A stretch of 64,000 bases of DNA from contig JASANE010030254.1 of assembly GCA_030248225.1 (NCBI GenBank), positions 1 through 64,000 of the forward strand, given 5' to 3'. Under the pieces are notes generated by a model. That model was not told the DNA's origin and ran no database searches. It saw nothing but the letters and a program-made list of their open reading frames with translations. The position numbers and the translations under genes were made by a program. Shown here in pieces: positions 23,799 to 35,669 of this stretch (positions are counted from its first letter, which is position 1; the number at the start of each line of letters is the position of its first letter). This DNA is from Trileptium ribeirensis (Eukaryota > Nematoda > Enoplea > Enoplida > Thoracostomopsidae).

Positions 23799-25600
23799 TG
23801 TAACAGATCCATGCTGGATCGTTACGAGATAGATTAATCCTGGCCACAGGCTAATGACCAACATTTACGAATTTAGCATATCTCCTGAAGTGGAATACGC
23901 TACGTGAATGGCTCCGAAAGGATACGAAGCCTTTCTCCCCGCATCAAAGTATTCATGTGCACAGCCGGAACAGACTTGAAATTGGTGATATTTTGTACCC
24001 AAGAAAACCGCGTGTCAATTTCCCTATAATCGAATCCCCGTTGCCGCCTCAGTTATAATCACTATCTCCATCGCAAATCAGGAACCGCTAAGCTCGCTAT
24101 GTAACTACGTATATATATATATATACGTAGTTACATATATCCAGTATTTCGGCCTGCACCGCCGACATTTACGTGATCGAAACGGGTGTCGTTATTATTT
24201 CGGGAATGGATATCTGCTGCAATATTATTGCTGTTACTTGTCGTATTGTATACTGTTTGTATTGCCATAAAGGCACCCATTGGCGTATGACTTGTACATT
24301 ATTATCGTTACTTTTGTCGTACCATATCGTTCGTTTTGCCATAAAGGCACCTATCGATATAATCGTTAAGTATCGCCGTAACATGAATACATCAATTGTT
24401 ATGCGTCCATTTATGCCATTATTCTTACACATACATTTTTACATCGCGTATACCTGTATTGTGAGCTATTGCCAATGATTTGATGTAGATTAGGATGAGC
24501 AAATTCGGACGGTCACTGGTCTCCATGTTTTCCTTCTTTCGCATCCTCCAAGCATACTTTTGACCTCGAGCCCGATATTTTTCAGAATTGATTAAAGGCC
24601 CTTAGCTTACCTGCACCTGCCAACCGGCGCTTTACTATTAACCTCGAACGAGCAGTTACCTCTTGGCGCCCCGATAACTGAGTATCGTGCAATTCCCTTT
24701 TTCCCTTTGCCCCGTTCCGTGTCGAGTAGGGTAAGCGCAGCCGTCGTCAAACGACTTGGTGGAGTTTACCAATCCGATCTGATCTACACGGCTGTACGAG
24801 TTCCATTAAGAGGGCGAGGACATCGATACTATGGCCCTGACCACCGCCGTAATTTGTGTCAGGGTAATATGATTGATGTAGAGAATAGCCTAATTATATT
24901 ATTGCATTGCCTTAATCATTGCTCCATGGCATGTGTGTATGTACGACCTGGTAATCAATAAAACATGATTGATAACATCCTCTTGTTATAGATACGTAAA
25001 CAAGGGGTTTGAAATCGTCACCGCAGTAGACAGCCTGCATTCAGGCTTGACATCAAGAGGGAGCAAACCATAGCGTGGTTCATCGGTTCCTCAATGACTA
25101 AGTACGACTCATGCGACGCGAAACATTCCCGATATCTTCCGGGCCATCATTGATGAAAATCATGATGTGAATGTTAAAGTTCAACCGAACCATCACGATC
25201 CAACGTTAAACGTATAGGGATTGTCGGACCCTGGTGGGAGCTAGTGGCCAAAATAATCTATCGTTCAAATTGGTGGAACGAGGATAAAGAAAAGCGTTAT
25301 GGTCCCTTTGGCCTGTGAGCAGGTGCCGAACCCAACGTGCCTGGGGACTTCAATGGTAGTACCACATAGACTATGTGTACAGCTTTCCGGCAGGATCAGA
25401 ACACATCCTGTAAAGCGCTCCTACGGCTTGCTAAGCTAATTAGGTTCTTGGGAACCGCGAAAAACGCACCTATTGGGTCCGCCCTTGAGGTTGCGATATT
25501 CGCGGTCGTCCGGACATTGCGTTCTGGAAGTACACAGCGCAGCAGTGTCACGTCGATTACATTTATATTTCACAGTTTTGCTTAGCACTGTGCATGACAT
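23799..25600 (+). repeat. V repeat copy 2 followed by G repeat (possible LTR plus leader)
   Basis: V begins at 23799 with TGTAACAGATCCATGCTGG. It is followed near 24674 by TTGGCGCCCCGATAACTG, which starts with TGGCGCC like a tRNA-Lys-type primer-binding site, and then by the G block (GTAGGGTAAGCGCAGCCGTC, GGGGTTTGAAATCGTCACC, CGTATAGGGATTGTCGGACC, CAGAACACATCCTGTAAAGC). G recurs at 2.3-3.2, 37.5-38.4 and, inverted, 60.9-61.9 kb. A 5' LTR plus untranslated leader of a retroelement would explain the layout, but no gag or pol frame was recognised. Confidence 0.5.
24099..24136. repeat. 38-bp perfect palindrome in V repeat
   Basis: ATGTAACTACGTATATATAT continues as its own reverse complement. It is absent from the equivalent place in V copy 1 (about 20245), where the sequence runs directly on. 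Confidence 0.85.
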
Positions 25601-26241
25601 TTATTAGGCGTCATGAGCGGATTTGTACTCAAGCTTTTTCAACCAAGAATATTTGCTGTTCACAAATTCCTGTTTCGCTCTAACGGTACGTTTTATTCCG
25701 TTTATGCTGTAATTCATATAGTAAAATTGTCACCGTCATGCCTCTTAAACAAAACAGCTATAGCTGCGATTTCGAACGATTGCTAAATAAAAAGTAAAAT
25801 TGATAAATTGTCGAAGTACGCACATAAAAGAGACTTTGTTTCATCTAAATCCGGATAATGAAACTTATACGTCCAGCGATTGTTGTTGCAATATTTGTAT
25901 TTTTTTACAACTAAATATATACAAAAGCGCCCAAGGCTCGCCAAAGCCTACAATACTTGATTTTAATGCGGGAGGCTTAATTTCATGTAATAGAGACACT
26001 TCGTGTTCCTAAACATGAAAGGCTGCTATGATCCGTTACCACACAGTAAAACTATGCTTCAAACTACTTATGCTGCGAAAACAACAGCAAGGTGCTTCAT
26101 ATTAGTACGTTCAGCAGTTTCAAAAATGAGACAAAAATTAGCTTTATTTGGTAATTTACTCAAAGCACAAAAAGCGAGAAACTGGGTTAACTGAAAATTG
26201 CGAGAGTTCAGGAAGATACCAAAAAACAAAAATAAGCTAAC

Positions 26242-26364
26242 TTTAAAAACCGTTCCGGATTGTTGTTAGCATCAATATAGATTTTAGCAAGCGCGTTATG
26301 AGTTGCAGCGTCAGTTGCACCATCGTGTACGCGTGATTCCAACCACGGTAACAGCAATTTTAGA
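26242..26364 (-). CDS. chc-1: Clathrin heavy chain exon h (CHCR repeat 3)
   Basis: The 123 bp encode the end of a split arginine, 40 residues ([20 protein letters not shown] to NNNPERFL) and two bases of a split lysine, near human 854-895. Motifs seen are [20 protein letters not shown] and NNNPERFL. The acceptor is TTTTAG before TCTAAAATTG; the donor after TTTTTAAA is GTTAGC. The GATDAATHN wording matches nematode rather than insect or vertebrate clathrin as remembered. The following intron, 17951-26241, is the largest here (8.3 kb) and holds the LINE and LTR-like repeats. Confidence 0.96.
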
Positions 26365-28089
26365 CTAAAACAGTGAACAGATGATATAGAATGACATCAA
26401 ATCTAGTTACTATCTAAACAGAATGCCACTGACCACGTTATACATATATCTTTCCAGAATTTGATTTCGTTTGTAAATATAATTGGTGGTTGTTATTTGT
26501 GATTCTTTTTGGGCAAAACCCAAAATCTAATTTGTAACGAAAATATGATAGCGTTAAGGTATTCTGACTTTTCCAAACTGCCAAAACTATATTATACTTG
26601 GAAGGGCCAACGAGTTCGGAGCTGCGAGAACTGGAAGTATCTGGCGGTGTAATGCGCTCACCGCCGTTCCTTCGGAGCTCCTTTTGAGCATGCGAAACAT
26701 GAAGTACTGACTGGTGGAAAAAGACAAATTGTGTATTTAACGACTGATTACAATCATTCCTAACTAGAAAGGAAACAGTTAAGTCTTTTAGCCCCATAGG
26801 GAGAAACTCAGTTTTTTCGAAATAGGGGCAAATTAGCATGTTTTTAGCCCATCGGATAAAAATTGGCAAATTTTTCGACGCGCAGGAAGGCACTGAGAAG
26901 CATAAGTATGGCAGAGGCCAAAATTTACTAGGAGGCACGAAATAAAGGGAACATGGAGGGAGGTAGATATAACTGAGCGCTTCCTCAAACCTATTTGGAG
27001 AAGCCAGCTTTAACAGTAAATGACGTTACTGGTGACAAACTGAGCAAGGTTAAATCCTTAAAATTTCTATCTATCCACATATATAGCCCTTTTACAATGA
27101 TACCAAATATGACTATTTTTCCGAAATTATTGGCTTCCTATACGGTGTTAGATAAGTGAACTGAGAAGAAAACGTACAATAGCGAGCACAGCGAGTTAGC
27201 GATTTACAGTAGGTACTAAATTTTAAGAAAACTATATACCAGAAATGTTTTATTGAAATGGATTGATCAAAGTGAGCGGACTGCGGAGTTTACAATGAAG
27301 CGCAAAGGAAAAATCGTGAAAAATTTTTGTGTGTGTCACTGTCATTGATAACTCATCTTCCAATACATGGACTTCGATAAAATTTTTGTTAGCAATAGCA
27401 AAAGCGATGACCACGTTGCCTTTAGTTGAACGAGCAAAGCACATCTTATGGGTTAAAATGGCAAAAACAGGTTTTTAGGGGTTCTTGGTCAAATCTGGTC
27501 ATACGAGTACCAATGTTTCGCAGCACGGTTTTTTTTGGATTTTTTGCGTAATTTACGTTTTTCAGAAACAGTTTGCATTTTTAAACCAAGTTTTACGTAA
27601 TTTACGCCTTTTATTCCTAGGTCCGACCAAACTTAGCAGTTTACATATGGACCGGATATTTTCCGCAAAATATCCGACATGATTCCCAATGCACAACAGC
27701 ATCTGCTACAGTGACAATATGCATTAATAGCAGCAGAAACAGTTTGTCTTTCCAGAATCCGTATAACTTATACGTTATGGAAAGATAAAAACAGTTACAT
27801 GCTGATATTAATGCATATCTTTATATGTATTTTATATGTATGCATATAAGTATTTTTGATTTTCTTTATATGGTAAAAATTACTCTTTTTGATACACCGT
27901 TACGATTTTTTTGAAAACAGATTTGCGTAATTTTCGCTATTCGGAAATTGAATATAGCTCTGTTTCGCAGCCCATATCCCGCGACTTGGCTTCTCGTCCC
28001 AAATAGGGACCACCACTCAGAATCACCTTATTGAGATCTACAACTTTACAAACCACGATTATTGAAGTACCACTTTTTGGACCGCTGTG

Positions 28090-29098
28090 AGCATTAAACT
28101 TGATGCATTGCGATAACTGAAACTGCATTGTGAAACTAAAGAGACCGAGGAAACTAATGATGTTCATTAATCGATGAATATGCCGGGTTTCGGACACCCA
28201 AAGCAAAGAAATGCCTACCACTAAACACCCATGCGTTTATTCATTACGTCGAACCGAGTGTGCTTGCAACGCATAGAGCGTAGAATAAACACTTTCACCA
28301 TGTCTCCAATCGCCTCTCTTTACTACGCATACGTTTGTTACATGTTGTTCTGCAGGACACTTGAAATATATTGGTTTATTTGGTTCTAATAGAAAATAAT
28401 AGATAGAAGGTAATTTTCTGATCAGTGGTCAGAGACACTGTTTAGGCTAGCGTTGGACAGTGCCCGTCAGTTAGATCATAATGTTGATAACTTTCTAATC
28501 AGAATGCTATAAATGAGACACACTGTGATGCTGCTCGCACAGTTTCAATAAATACAGTTCATTGCCAAGAAAGCAGCTTCTAGCTGCGTTGCAGATAACG
28601 TTAGTTTACTTCAATTTAGACTGATTTACCAAGTTCACAAGCGCACTGGCGGGTGCTTGACGCAATTTATGTTAGCCAAGCATACCCTAAGTACTTCTGC
28701 GTAAGCCATACTCTGTTACCGAGTTGGACCGGCTTATTTCAAACGTATCCCACAGACTTCTGGATGTGTAAAGTAGCTGCTACAAGCATCGACCTGGCTT
28801 TGATTTAACAAACTCCTGTAGGTAATTTTGGAAAATTCCTGCTCTAATTATGTGCCCTACTTACGTTTCACACGGCAATTTGGTTAGTTAATCTTTTCTT
28901 TTGCTTGGTTGTATTGGAGCTTGATCATTGTATAATATCTATTACATATGTTTGGATTGCAGGATGAAGCAAAAAACGCGGAAAATTTCAAACAAAATTT
29001 TTAAACCGGAATTCCGGTATGGTTTTTGCCCTTTGCCGGAACCGCAACCGGAATACGATTTTCGCCGGAACCGGAACCGGAATTCCGGTTACTCCCTG
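28090..29098 (+). mobile_element. hAT-like repeat R, copy 1 (5' truncated)
   Basis: Matches the interior and 3' end of the complete R copy (58983-60131) in the opposite orientation. Shared blocks include GCGTAGAATAAACAC, TTCAATAAATACAGTTCATT, GCGTTGCAGATAACGTTA, TTAATCTTTTCTTTTGCTTG, and the end with CCGGAATTCCGG and GGTTACTCCCTG. The 5' CAGGGAATAACC end is missing. A second R 3' end (29105-29266) follows immediately. Confidence 0.75.
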
Positions 29099-29104
29099 AC
29101 AGAT

Positions 29105-29266
29105 ATATACATATTGCATATGTCTTGACCACAGATGAAGCAAAAACGTGAAAAATTTCAAGCACAATTTTTAAACCGGAATTCCGGTTCCGGTATGTTT
29201 TTGCCCTTTGCCGGAACCGAAACCTTAACATGATTTTCGACGGAACCAGAATTCCGGTTACTCCCT
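29105..29266 (+). repeat. Extra copy of R 3' terminus
   Basis: Repeats the last 160 or so bases of R, from GATGAAGCAAAAACGTG through CCGGAATTCCGG to GGTTACTCCCTG, directly behind R copy 1. The two tips differ at several positions, so this is not a very recent slippage. Confidence 0.7.
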
Positions 29267-29435
29267 GCATGCAAGCAATTTTTTAGGTCCACACGTGGGT
29301 CTTGACCCAAATATTTTTACGTGGACCCAAAAATTTTTGCTGGACCCATGGCAATTTCGGCTTCGGAGACATGTTCTGCTAATGAATTCTATTACAAAGT
29401 GCAGGCTTTCAGCCGTTTGTGCTTACATGTGTAAG

Positions 29436-30181
29436 TGGAATCAAGCTTAGAAAGACACACTTGGCAGTTGTCACAAAATTTACATTTCGTCGACGGTTTT
29501 CCGTGCACCTACTTAACAAGCACGCCCTCCTTTTCCGCATTTACGCAAATAAGACATTAATGTGTGCTGAAATTAACAGATGCCGCTTCTTTTAATGTTC
29601 TACCATGGCTGCGAATTTGCGTATCTACTCCTTTCACGAGTGCTGGGGAAACTCAGTTTGGAACCTCGAATTAGACGATGAACACAAATTAACCACACTC
29701 ACCCATTTTTCGTTACCGGCTAATTATATATTATTGTTAACTGTTTAGCACAGGTGGAGAAAAGGCTTCTAGGCAAGGTTTTTTGGTCCACAGATGGGTC
29801 TGGACCTAAATATTTTTACGTAGACCCAAAAAATTTTTGCTGAACCCATGGCAATTTCGGCTTCTGAGACATGTTCTGCTAATAAATTCTATTACAAAGT
29901 GCAGGCTTTCAGCCGTTTGTGCTTACATGTGTATATAGTTGCTTGCTGATGGTTTCACGAATGGCCCTCGTCGTTTATCCTGGCTTAAGACAGGCAGAGA
30001 ATAATTGATATATTTGTAATTGTGTAATAATATCAAATTGTGTTTAGTAAATACGTTTCTCTATTGTGTAAAATTTCGTGAAATTCTCGAGCCAAATATT
30101 GTAAGTCTAGATCCAGCGTTTACCCAACAGAAATTTCCAGCACCTAAGCTGGATCCAGGGTCCGTTTTGAAAAAAACCCTG
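29436..30181 (+). repeat. Y-X composite repeat, copy 1
   Basis: About 745 bp, near identical (roughly 97% by eye) to 38608-39357. Y is the part to about 29773. X (29774-30181) starts CAAGGTTTTTTGGTCC and ends AAAAAACCCTG, an imperfect terminal inverted repeat like that of the 46223-46631 MITE. An extra X 5' fragment (29274-29432) lies immediately in front. No 8-bp duplication flanks X itself. Confidence 0.75.
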
Positions 30182-30993
30182 TATGCAAGTTTTAAGAAAG
30201 TGAAATACCACTCAAACGCTCGACCCCTGTTACGGTTTTTGTTACCGCTAAATCTGTTGCAGTTTCCTGCAAACATTACCATACACATCAATTACTGGTT
30301 TTGTGATAAAATGAAGCATAGAGGAACATGCCCAGGAGTAATATATCCACTAGTTTTTCTATGTTGAATTCAAAATTTCTTCGTGCTCAAAAGCGGATTT
30401 TCACTCCTGGTACAGTACAGCCAAAATTCAATATTTAGATCATCAAAATTAGGCTAATTTGGGTAAAATTAAGAAAGCAAGAGAATTAAAGGAGCAAAAA
30501 ATCATAGCTTCAAGTGTACGCGATCTGTAATTGCCAAAACTAAATTAATTTAAGACCTTCAATGCAAACTAAACTTGATATTCCCGACCTAGTATCTGTC
30601 ATCAAAACCCTAACTTACCTAGCCAAAATTAATTTAAGGGCTTCAACAGGATCTGACAGCAAAATTTGGGCATTTTGGGGACAAATTATGGTATTTTGAA
30701 GACCAAAGAAGCCAAAATAATAGCTAAGCTGCCCAAAAATAAAATTGACCTCCCGCGGCCTAGCATCTGTCACAAAGACAGCAATTTGCCCAGGCAAAAG
30801 GGCTTCAAACTGGAGATCACAGCAAAATTTGACCATTTTGGGGTAATACGAATGATTACGCAAATATAAATGAAACAATGTTAGATATGTTTCACCCTCA
30901 CAAAATGTGAGCTTTTGCCGTGAAAATATCGTGATTCAAGCTTAACATATGCATTTGTGTATGCATTTAAGTTAAAAAAGCTCTTAAGTTTAC

Positions 30994-31136
30994 CGATTTC
31001 GTTTTTCAACTTCTTCAACAAGTTCGTCTATATCAAATTGACCACGCGTTACCATAATCAATTGCTTAATCGCATCATCACCACAGTCTACATCAAGTAA
31101 ACCTCCAACGACTACCGGTAACCTCGCAGGATTTAC
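30994..31136 (-). CDS. chc-1: Clathrin heavy chain exon g (CHCR repeats 2-3)
   Basis: The 143 bp encode 47 residues plus two bases ([20 protein letters not shown] to EEVEKRN), near human 807-854. It was found without an open-frame prediction, by the motifs [14 protein letters not shown] and [12 protein letters not shown]. The acceptor is TCTAG before GTAAATCC. The donor after AATCG is GTAAAC, so the last arginine codon is split CG|T with exon h. [25 protein letters not shown] resembles nematode clathrin (family elsewhere: STDELVAEVEKRN). It sits only 1.2 kb from exon f, one of the two shortest introns here. Confidence 0.96.
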
Positions 31137-32325
31137 CTAGAATTTTAGCTGAAAAAATAGATACATCGACATATTCCAGTTATCAAATTAGTACGTTCCC
31201 ATACAAAAACTAGGTTTGCATAGAGCCATATTGATGTAATGAAATAAGTCCCATTGGCTAACCAGTGTATTATTCCAGAAAAACATAACTATTTCCAGCC
31301 GTATGAAATGAAAATCTTATGCATTGAACGTATACCGACGTTCCCCAATGCTGCAAACCATTATGCAACAATACCAACAATTTTCCGCAACCAGTCCGCA
31401 TCGAAGGGCTGAATAGTGGCAACAGCTCTTACTATAGCGCCAGCCAAAATCAGTCTGAGTGCAATGAAACAAAAGAATAAATATTAAATAGCACTTACAA
31501 TTCTTAAAGAAATACATGAACGAAAACTTAATTCAGAAACGCTCATACAGTATCTAATTCTGGGCTCTCCAAGTTGGGGGCTGGCATTTTTCGGTTCCCT
31601 CTGGTTCAGAACAGGTGCCCCACGGTTCATGCACCCTGGCAAAATTTTGGGCTCCCCACGGTTCACCGCCTCTTGAAAATTTTCTTTGTTTCCAATCGGT
31701 CCAAAGTACAAAAAATTTGATCAACATTTGTACTAAAATTCCGTTCTAAAGCCAAAAATTTCGCTAATTTTATCAAAATTTGCTTCAAAATCGCTTTTTC
31801 TCTTCATCGAAAGCGTTTTGGCAGTGTTTCTGATACGAATTTTAACCGTTTGTCTCTTGGCAAAATGCGCCCTGGCAAAATCGGGTGCCCTCGGTTCGGA
31901 TTCAGGGGGCCCCGGTTCATGCCCCCTGGCAAAATTGTCCGCGAATGGAGAGCCCAGTATATAATAATACCAAAGAAGGAACGCAAAATGAATGATTACA
32001 GTCTGCACGACTGCGAATTCATTTATAGAGATCGTTTAGGCAAATTTTGCGCGGACAGGGAAACCTAAGTTATCCAAGCACTTCGAGAGAGATTCATAAT
32101 TAGGTATACAAAGAGACTCGGTGAATTTAAACACATCGGAAATAAACGTGACATAAAATTCATATATAAACTATAACACCTTTTTGTGATTTACAAATCT
32201 ATTTTTGTAACCAAATATTATATTTCCTACACAAAAAATACTCGATATTAAAAATTTCGCACAGTTAAAGCCGCTACTGAGCAAAATGGCTATATAATTT
32301 CCCATTTTGAGTAGTTATAAGCTAC
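31137..32325. other. Clathrin intron f-g, mainly TIR element copy B
   Basis: This 1,189-bp intron contains the CTGGGCTCTCCA-family copy (31560-31957). The remaining 790 bp show nothing recognised. Confidence 0.6.
31560..31957. mobile_element. CTGGGCTCTCCA-family TIR element, copy B
   Basis: A 398-bp element with perfect 12-bp inverted ends CTGGGCTCTCCA ... TGGAGAGCCCAG. The interior is collinear with copies A and C. The flanking five bases (TAATT and TATAT) do not match, so the target duplication has decayed or was lost. Open frames over it on both strands are shadows. Confidence 0.82.
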
Positions 32326-32544
32326 CTTTTGCACGAACACTTCAATATACTTTTGTAAATTGTTGCGATACAAATAGAGCACGAGATCGTGAACGAAATT
32401 AAATCGATCGCAAACAATAATCAACGGAAGTTGGTCCGTTAATTTCGCTTCTTTGAGAAAATTTTTAACGCGTTCCGGATCGTAACAAGACGATTCTCGA
32501 CAAATACGTTCGACCTCTTTAATTTGACCGGTTCGACACGCTGC
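32326..32544 (-). CDS. chc-1: Clathrin heavy chain exon f (CHCR repeat 2)
   Basis: The 219 bp encode 73 residues ([18 protein letters not shown] to YIEVFVQK), near human 734-806, the most conserved stretch in the window: [20 protein letters not shown] and [18 protein letters not shown] match the family almost exactly. I chose the acceptor TTTAAG before GCAGCG because the preceding exon ends YIQ and the family reads YIQAACKTGQ; the longer open frame upstream (reading HFRYYFK) is intron. This acceptor has a poor polypyrimidine tract. The donor after GTGCAAAAG is GTAGCT. Both ends are phase 0. Confidence 0.96.
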
Positions 32545-34579
32545 CTTAAAGTAGTACCGAAAATGTATGTACCTAATAAGCATAAGTTCGCGTTGGCAGT
32601 TCTAAGCTTATAATAGTGACATGCAACAAACTCGAAAAACATATACCTGCCTCAAAAATATAGGCAACAACAAATCTAAAAAACACCTCATACTCCACAA
32701 CAGGTGACTTTTAATCCACGCATAGCTAGCTATGCTATAATACTAAATACATATACGTACGCATCAAATCTATAGATACGTACACACATGGTAGAAAATT
32801 ATTGAATTTTCAAGCGAGAAGTTTCTTAAAAGCTTTTCAAACGAGAAATCTCTTTAACACGTATATACGATGTTTGTTTATTATTTGCTTTTCTAAGTAA
32901 TTGCAAAGCGTTCGTACAATAGTTGCTTGTGACGTTTAACTTATATTTGAAAATGTCACAAGCTGCTGGTCCTAGTACTTTTCTACTACCTTAAAGGTTC
33001 ATTACTGGCATTTTCGAACATAACTTGAACATCGTGTATTCTAGTATGTTTTAAGCTCATCATTTAATTTGCATTTATTTATACTGTAGGTTCCAGGGAG
33101 AGATTTGCACCAATTAAGAAGTAAGATTTTACCTATGTCTATTGTCCTATTTTATTTATATTGAAAAAGCTAAATAGATCAAGACAGCCAAACTCTTGAC
33201 TGTGCTCTCAAACGAGTGTGTGTTTAGTGCTTACCTCCCCAGGCGCAGAGCAAGTCTTGACAATAGTCGTCTTTGACGTTTTCTAGGGAAACAGAATTTA
33301 ATGCCATAAAATGAGTAATGTCTTTTTGACCTTTTTGTAAGTTGTTTAGCTTCCCGTTTTCACAATGCAGTAGTAACTGATTGAGATAGTTTCAAACGAT
33401 TGTATGCATTTATGTTTGCCAAGTGAGTTACGTGATATTGGTATTTTGAAATCGTGAAAAATGCGGCGAAATTGAGTGGTATTGTACCGATAATACTGCG
33501 TGTATCTGTTTTTTAAACAAATACAATACAAACTTCGAAATATTTTCGTCACCAAGAAACTTTCAGATATAATGGACTTGTTTTGAATAGATACTGACTT
33601 GAAGTTATAGATTATACTGATTAGCTACCAATAACTGAATTCTCAATTCCAGAAAATTTTGTCCATAGCATGAACCAGATGGCCGAAACTGTTGAACCGA
33701 CAGCTTCGAAATTTAAAATTCTGAAGTTCACTGTTTTTCTTGAAAACGATAAAATTGTTATACATGGCTTCCGGTAAGATGCAAAAAGTCTCCACCGAGG
33801 TTAAAAGCAACTGTTCAAAAAATTATTTGATTTAGTCGAATTTTTAACGTTAGAAAGATTTTTGTAAAAAAACTGTCAGAATTCTATGTTGACTGGGAGT
33901 GTTTTTCGCCGACATGCAGTCGTCCCCCTCCCCGAATATTGACCCTGAAATTTTTTGTAAGTTTGTAAGTAATTGTTGTTCTTATGCCTCTCACCCATCT
34001 TCCGTCCGTGTCAAGCCTGTATTTCTTTATAAATATATCGCAATTTTTTAAAAACAAACAATTACACACGACATGAATGCTTCCCCGGCTGTATATTGTA
34101 GAAGTAGCCTATCCGTATCAATTTATGATGAAATAAATGAGGATAGTAATTTCATCCCGTTGACCTTAGACCTAGACTGCAAGACATACCGTTGTTGTAT
34201 GTTATTCTCCAAAAGTACTAAGGTTGTACCTTGAGGATGGTCTGACCCCCGAAGGTGGTGAAGTAATCTAGTTATGCACTAGGAATTTTCGAAAATTTCG
34301 GTTTCTCTGGTATTGGAAGAAAATTAAAGTGTACTTTTTTTATAAACCAAACGCACATTTCTCAAAATTAATAAATTAGTATAACTATATATATAAATTC
34401 TTAAATTATAAAGTAAAACAATATAGGAAATTATTAAAATTAATATTTATATATTAAGTACACTTTTAGTAATATTAACACTAATAAGTTAAACATTAAT
34501 TATTAAATAATTTAGTGATTAAGTCGGGAGTAAAAGTAGGCTAACTTTAGGGTTTTGGGAGATAATGGGTAAGAAGATT

Positions 34580-34944
34580 CTGGACTCTCCAAATTGGGGG
34601 TTGAGGGCCCAATGGCACTTTTCGGTGCCCCCTGGCAAACTTTTGGGCTTCCCCGGTTCATCGCCTCTTGGAAAATTTTTTGTTTCCAATCTGTCCAAAG
34701 TACAAAAAATTTATCAAAATTTGTAATAAAATTCTGAAGCCAAAAAATTCTCAAATTTTATCAAAATTTGCTTAAAAATAGCTTTTCTCTCCATCAAAAG
34801 CATTTTGGCAGTGTTTCTGTTACGATTTTTAGCAGTTTTCTCTTGGCAAAATGCCCTCTGGCAAATCGGGCGCCCCCTGGTTGGGAACCAGGCCCCCCAT
34901 GGTTTATGCTCCCTGGCAAAATTTTCAGCGAATGGAGAGTCCAG
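34580..34944. mobile_element. CTGGGCTCTCCA-family TIR element, copy C with 5-bp duplication
   Basis: A 365-bp element starting CTGGACTCTCCA and ending TGGAGAGTCCAG, flanked by AGATT on both sides (34575-34579 and 34945-34949). The same base change in both tips keeps them complementary. Together with copy A this sets the family's target duplication at 5 bp. The superfamily is uncertain. Confidence 0.85.
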
Positions 34945-35150
34945 AGATTATAGAGTCTGGACTCTGGAAGAATGGCGAAAATCGTAGCTGAACTTGAGAT
35001 TTTCGTCCTGCTAATACTTGGGGGATTAAGCGTCTGCAAAATGGGACAAATTGGCGGGGAAATTGCCGATTAGTGCTGACCTAAGATCTCACTGAGGTAC
35101 GGCACGGTAAAATTTGCGTAGACGACGCTCCTAAAATTTAGCGAGCGTAC

Positions 35151-35669
35151 TAATTAGCTATAATTTAAAAGAATCTAAAGATTTTCCTTTGGTTTGGGAC
35201 CACCACCTTACAGTAGCACTCCCAGTTTGAAAATTCAATTGGCTAAAGCAAGAACAAATCAGTACACAGTAGGCGATTGGTCGGAGACCGGCATCAAAAA
35301 ACCGACAGTCTGGGTTAATTGTCCCGACTTGAAGCTTCCGTTTGACACAGTGATTGCTGAGTTAATCTTTTCTTTTGCTTGGTTGCATTGGACCTTGATC
35401 ATTGTATATATTACATTGGTCAACAGATGAAGCAAAAGAAAAGATTAACTCAGCAATCACTGTGTTGAACTGAAGCTTCTAGTCGGGACAATTAACCCAT
35501 ACTGTCAGTTTCTTTGATGCCGGTCTCCGACCAACCGGCTACCGTGTAATTAAGACCGGGTTTCTCTTGATTTAGCCAATTGAATTTTCAAATCGGGACT
35601 GCTACCGTAAACGGTAGTCCCAAGCCAAAGGAAAACCTTTCGATTGTTTTGGATTATAGCTAATTAGCA
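35151..35669. repeat. Fold-back repeat, two ~230-bp arms
   Basis: Left arm 35151-35379 and right arm 35431-35669 are reverse complements at roughly 80-85% identity by eye, with a 51-bp centre. Shared blocks include TTTTCCTTTGG, AAAATTCAATTGGCTAAA, TTGGTCGGAGACCGGCATCA, GGGTTAATTGTCCCGACT and CAGTGATTGCTGAGTTAATC. The inner ends and centre come from the R repeat (TTAATCTTTTCTTTTGCTTG and TTGATCATTGTATA), so the fold-back seems to be built from an R-related element. Clathrin pre-mRNA would carry it as a long hairpin. Confidence 0.85.

Larger units (their letters stand above)
17951..26241. other. Clathrin intron h-i (largest), LINE and LTR-like repeats
   Basis: This 8,291-bp intron contains V-repeat copies (from 18536 fragment, 19931, 23799), an AT-rich cruciform (18798-18975), a degenerate LINE (20870-22830) and a G repeat continuing to about 25600. 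A 153-codon plus-strand open frame at 18022-18483 has no recognisable domain. Positions 25650-26240 show nothing recognised. Confidence 0.6.
26365..30993. other. Clathrin intron g-h with R1 and X/Y repeats
   Basis: This 4,629-bp intron contains R copy 1 (28090-29098), an extra R 3' end (29105-29266), an X fragment (29274-29432) and the Y-X segment (29436-30181). A 166-codon minus-strand open frame at 26438-26938 encodes nothing recognisable. The stretches 27000-28080 and 30200-30990 show nothing named. Confidence 0.6.

Noticed and set aside
26438..26938. 166-codon minus-strand open frame, longest in the window
   Set aside because: No domain or family wording, located wholly inside an intron between clathrin exons g and h, and its low-complexity blocks resemble the repeat near 41050-41130. 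Kept only as an intron note.
31484..32068. Overlapping open frames on both strands
   Set aside because: They lie across the non-coding CTGGGCTCTCCA-family element copy B; no protein similarity.
32545..32583. Upstream extension of exon f reading HFRYYFK
   Set aside because: The real continuation HFK-YIQ is encoded by the 71-bp exon at 40291-40361, which splices in phase to GCAGCG at 32544.
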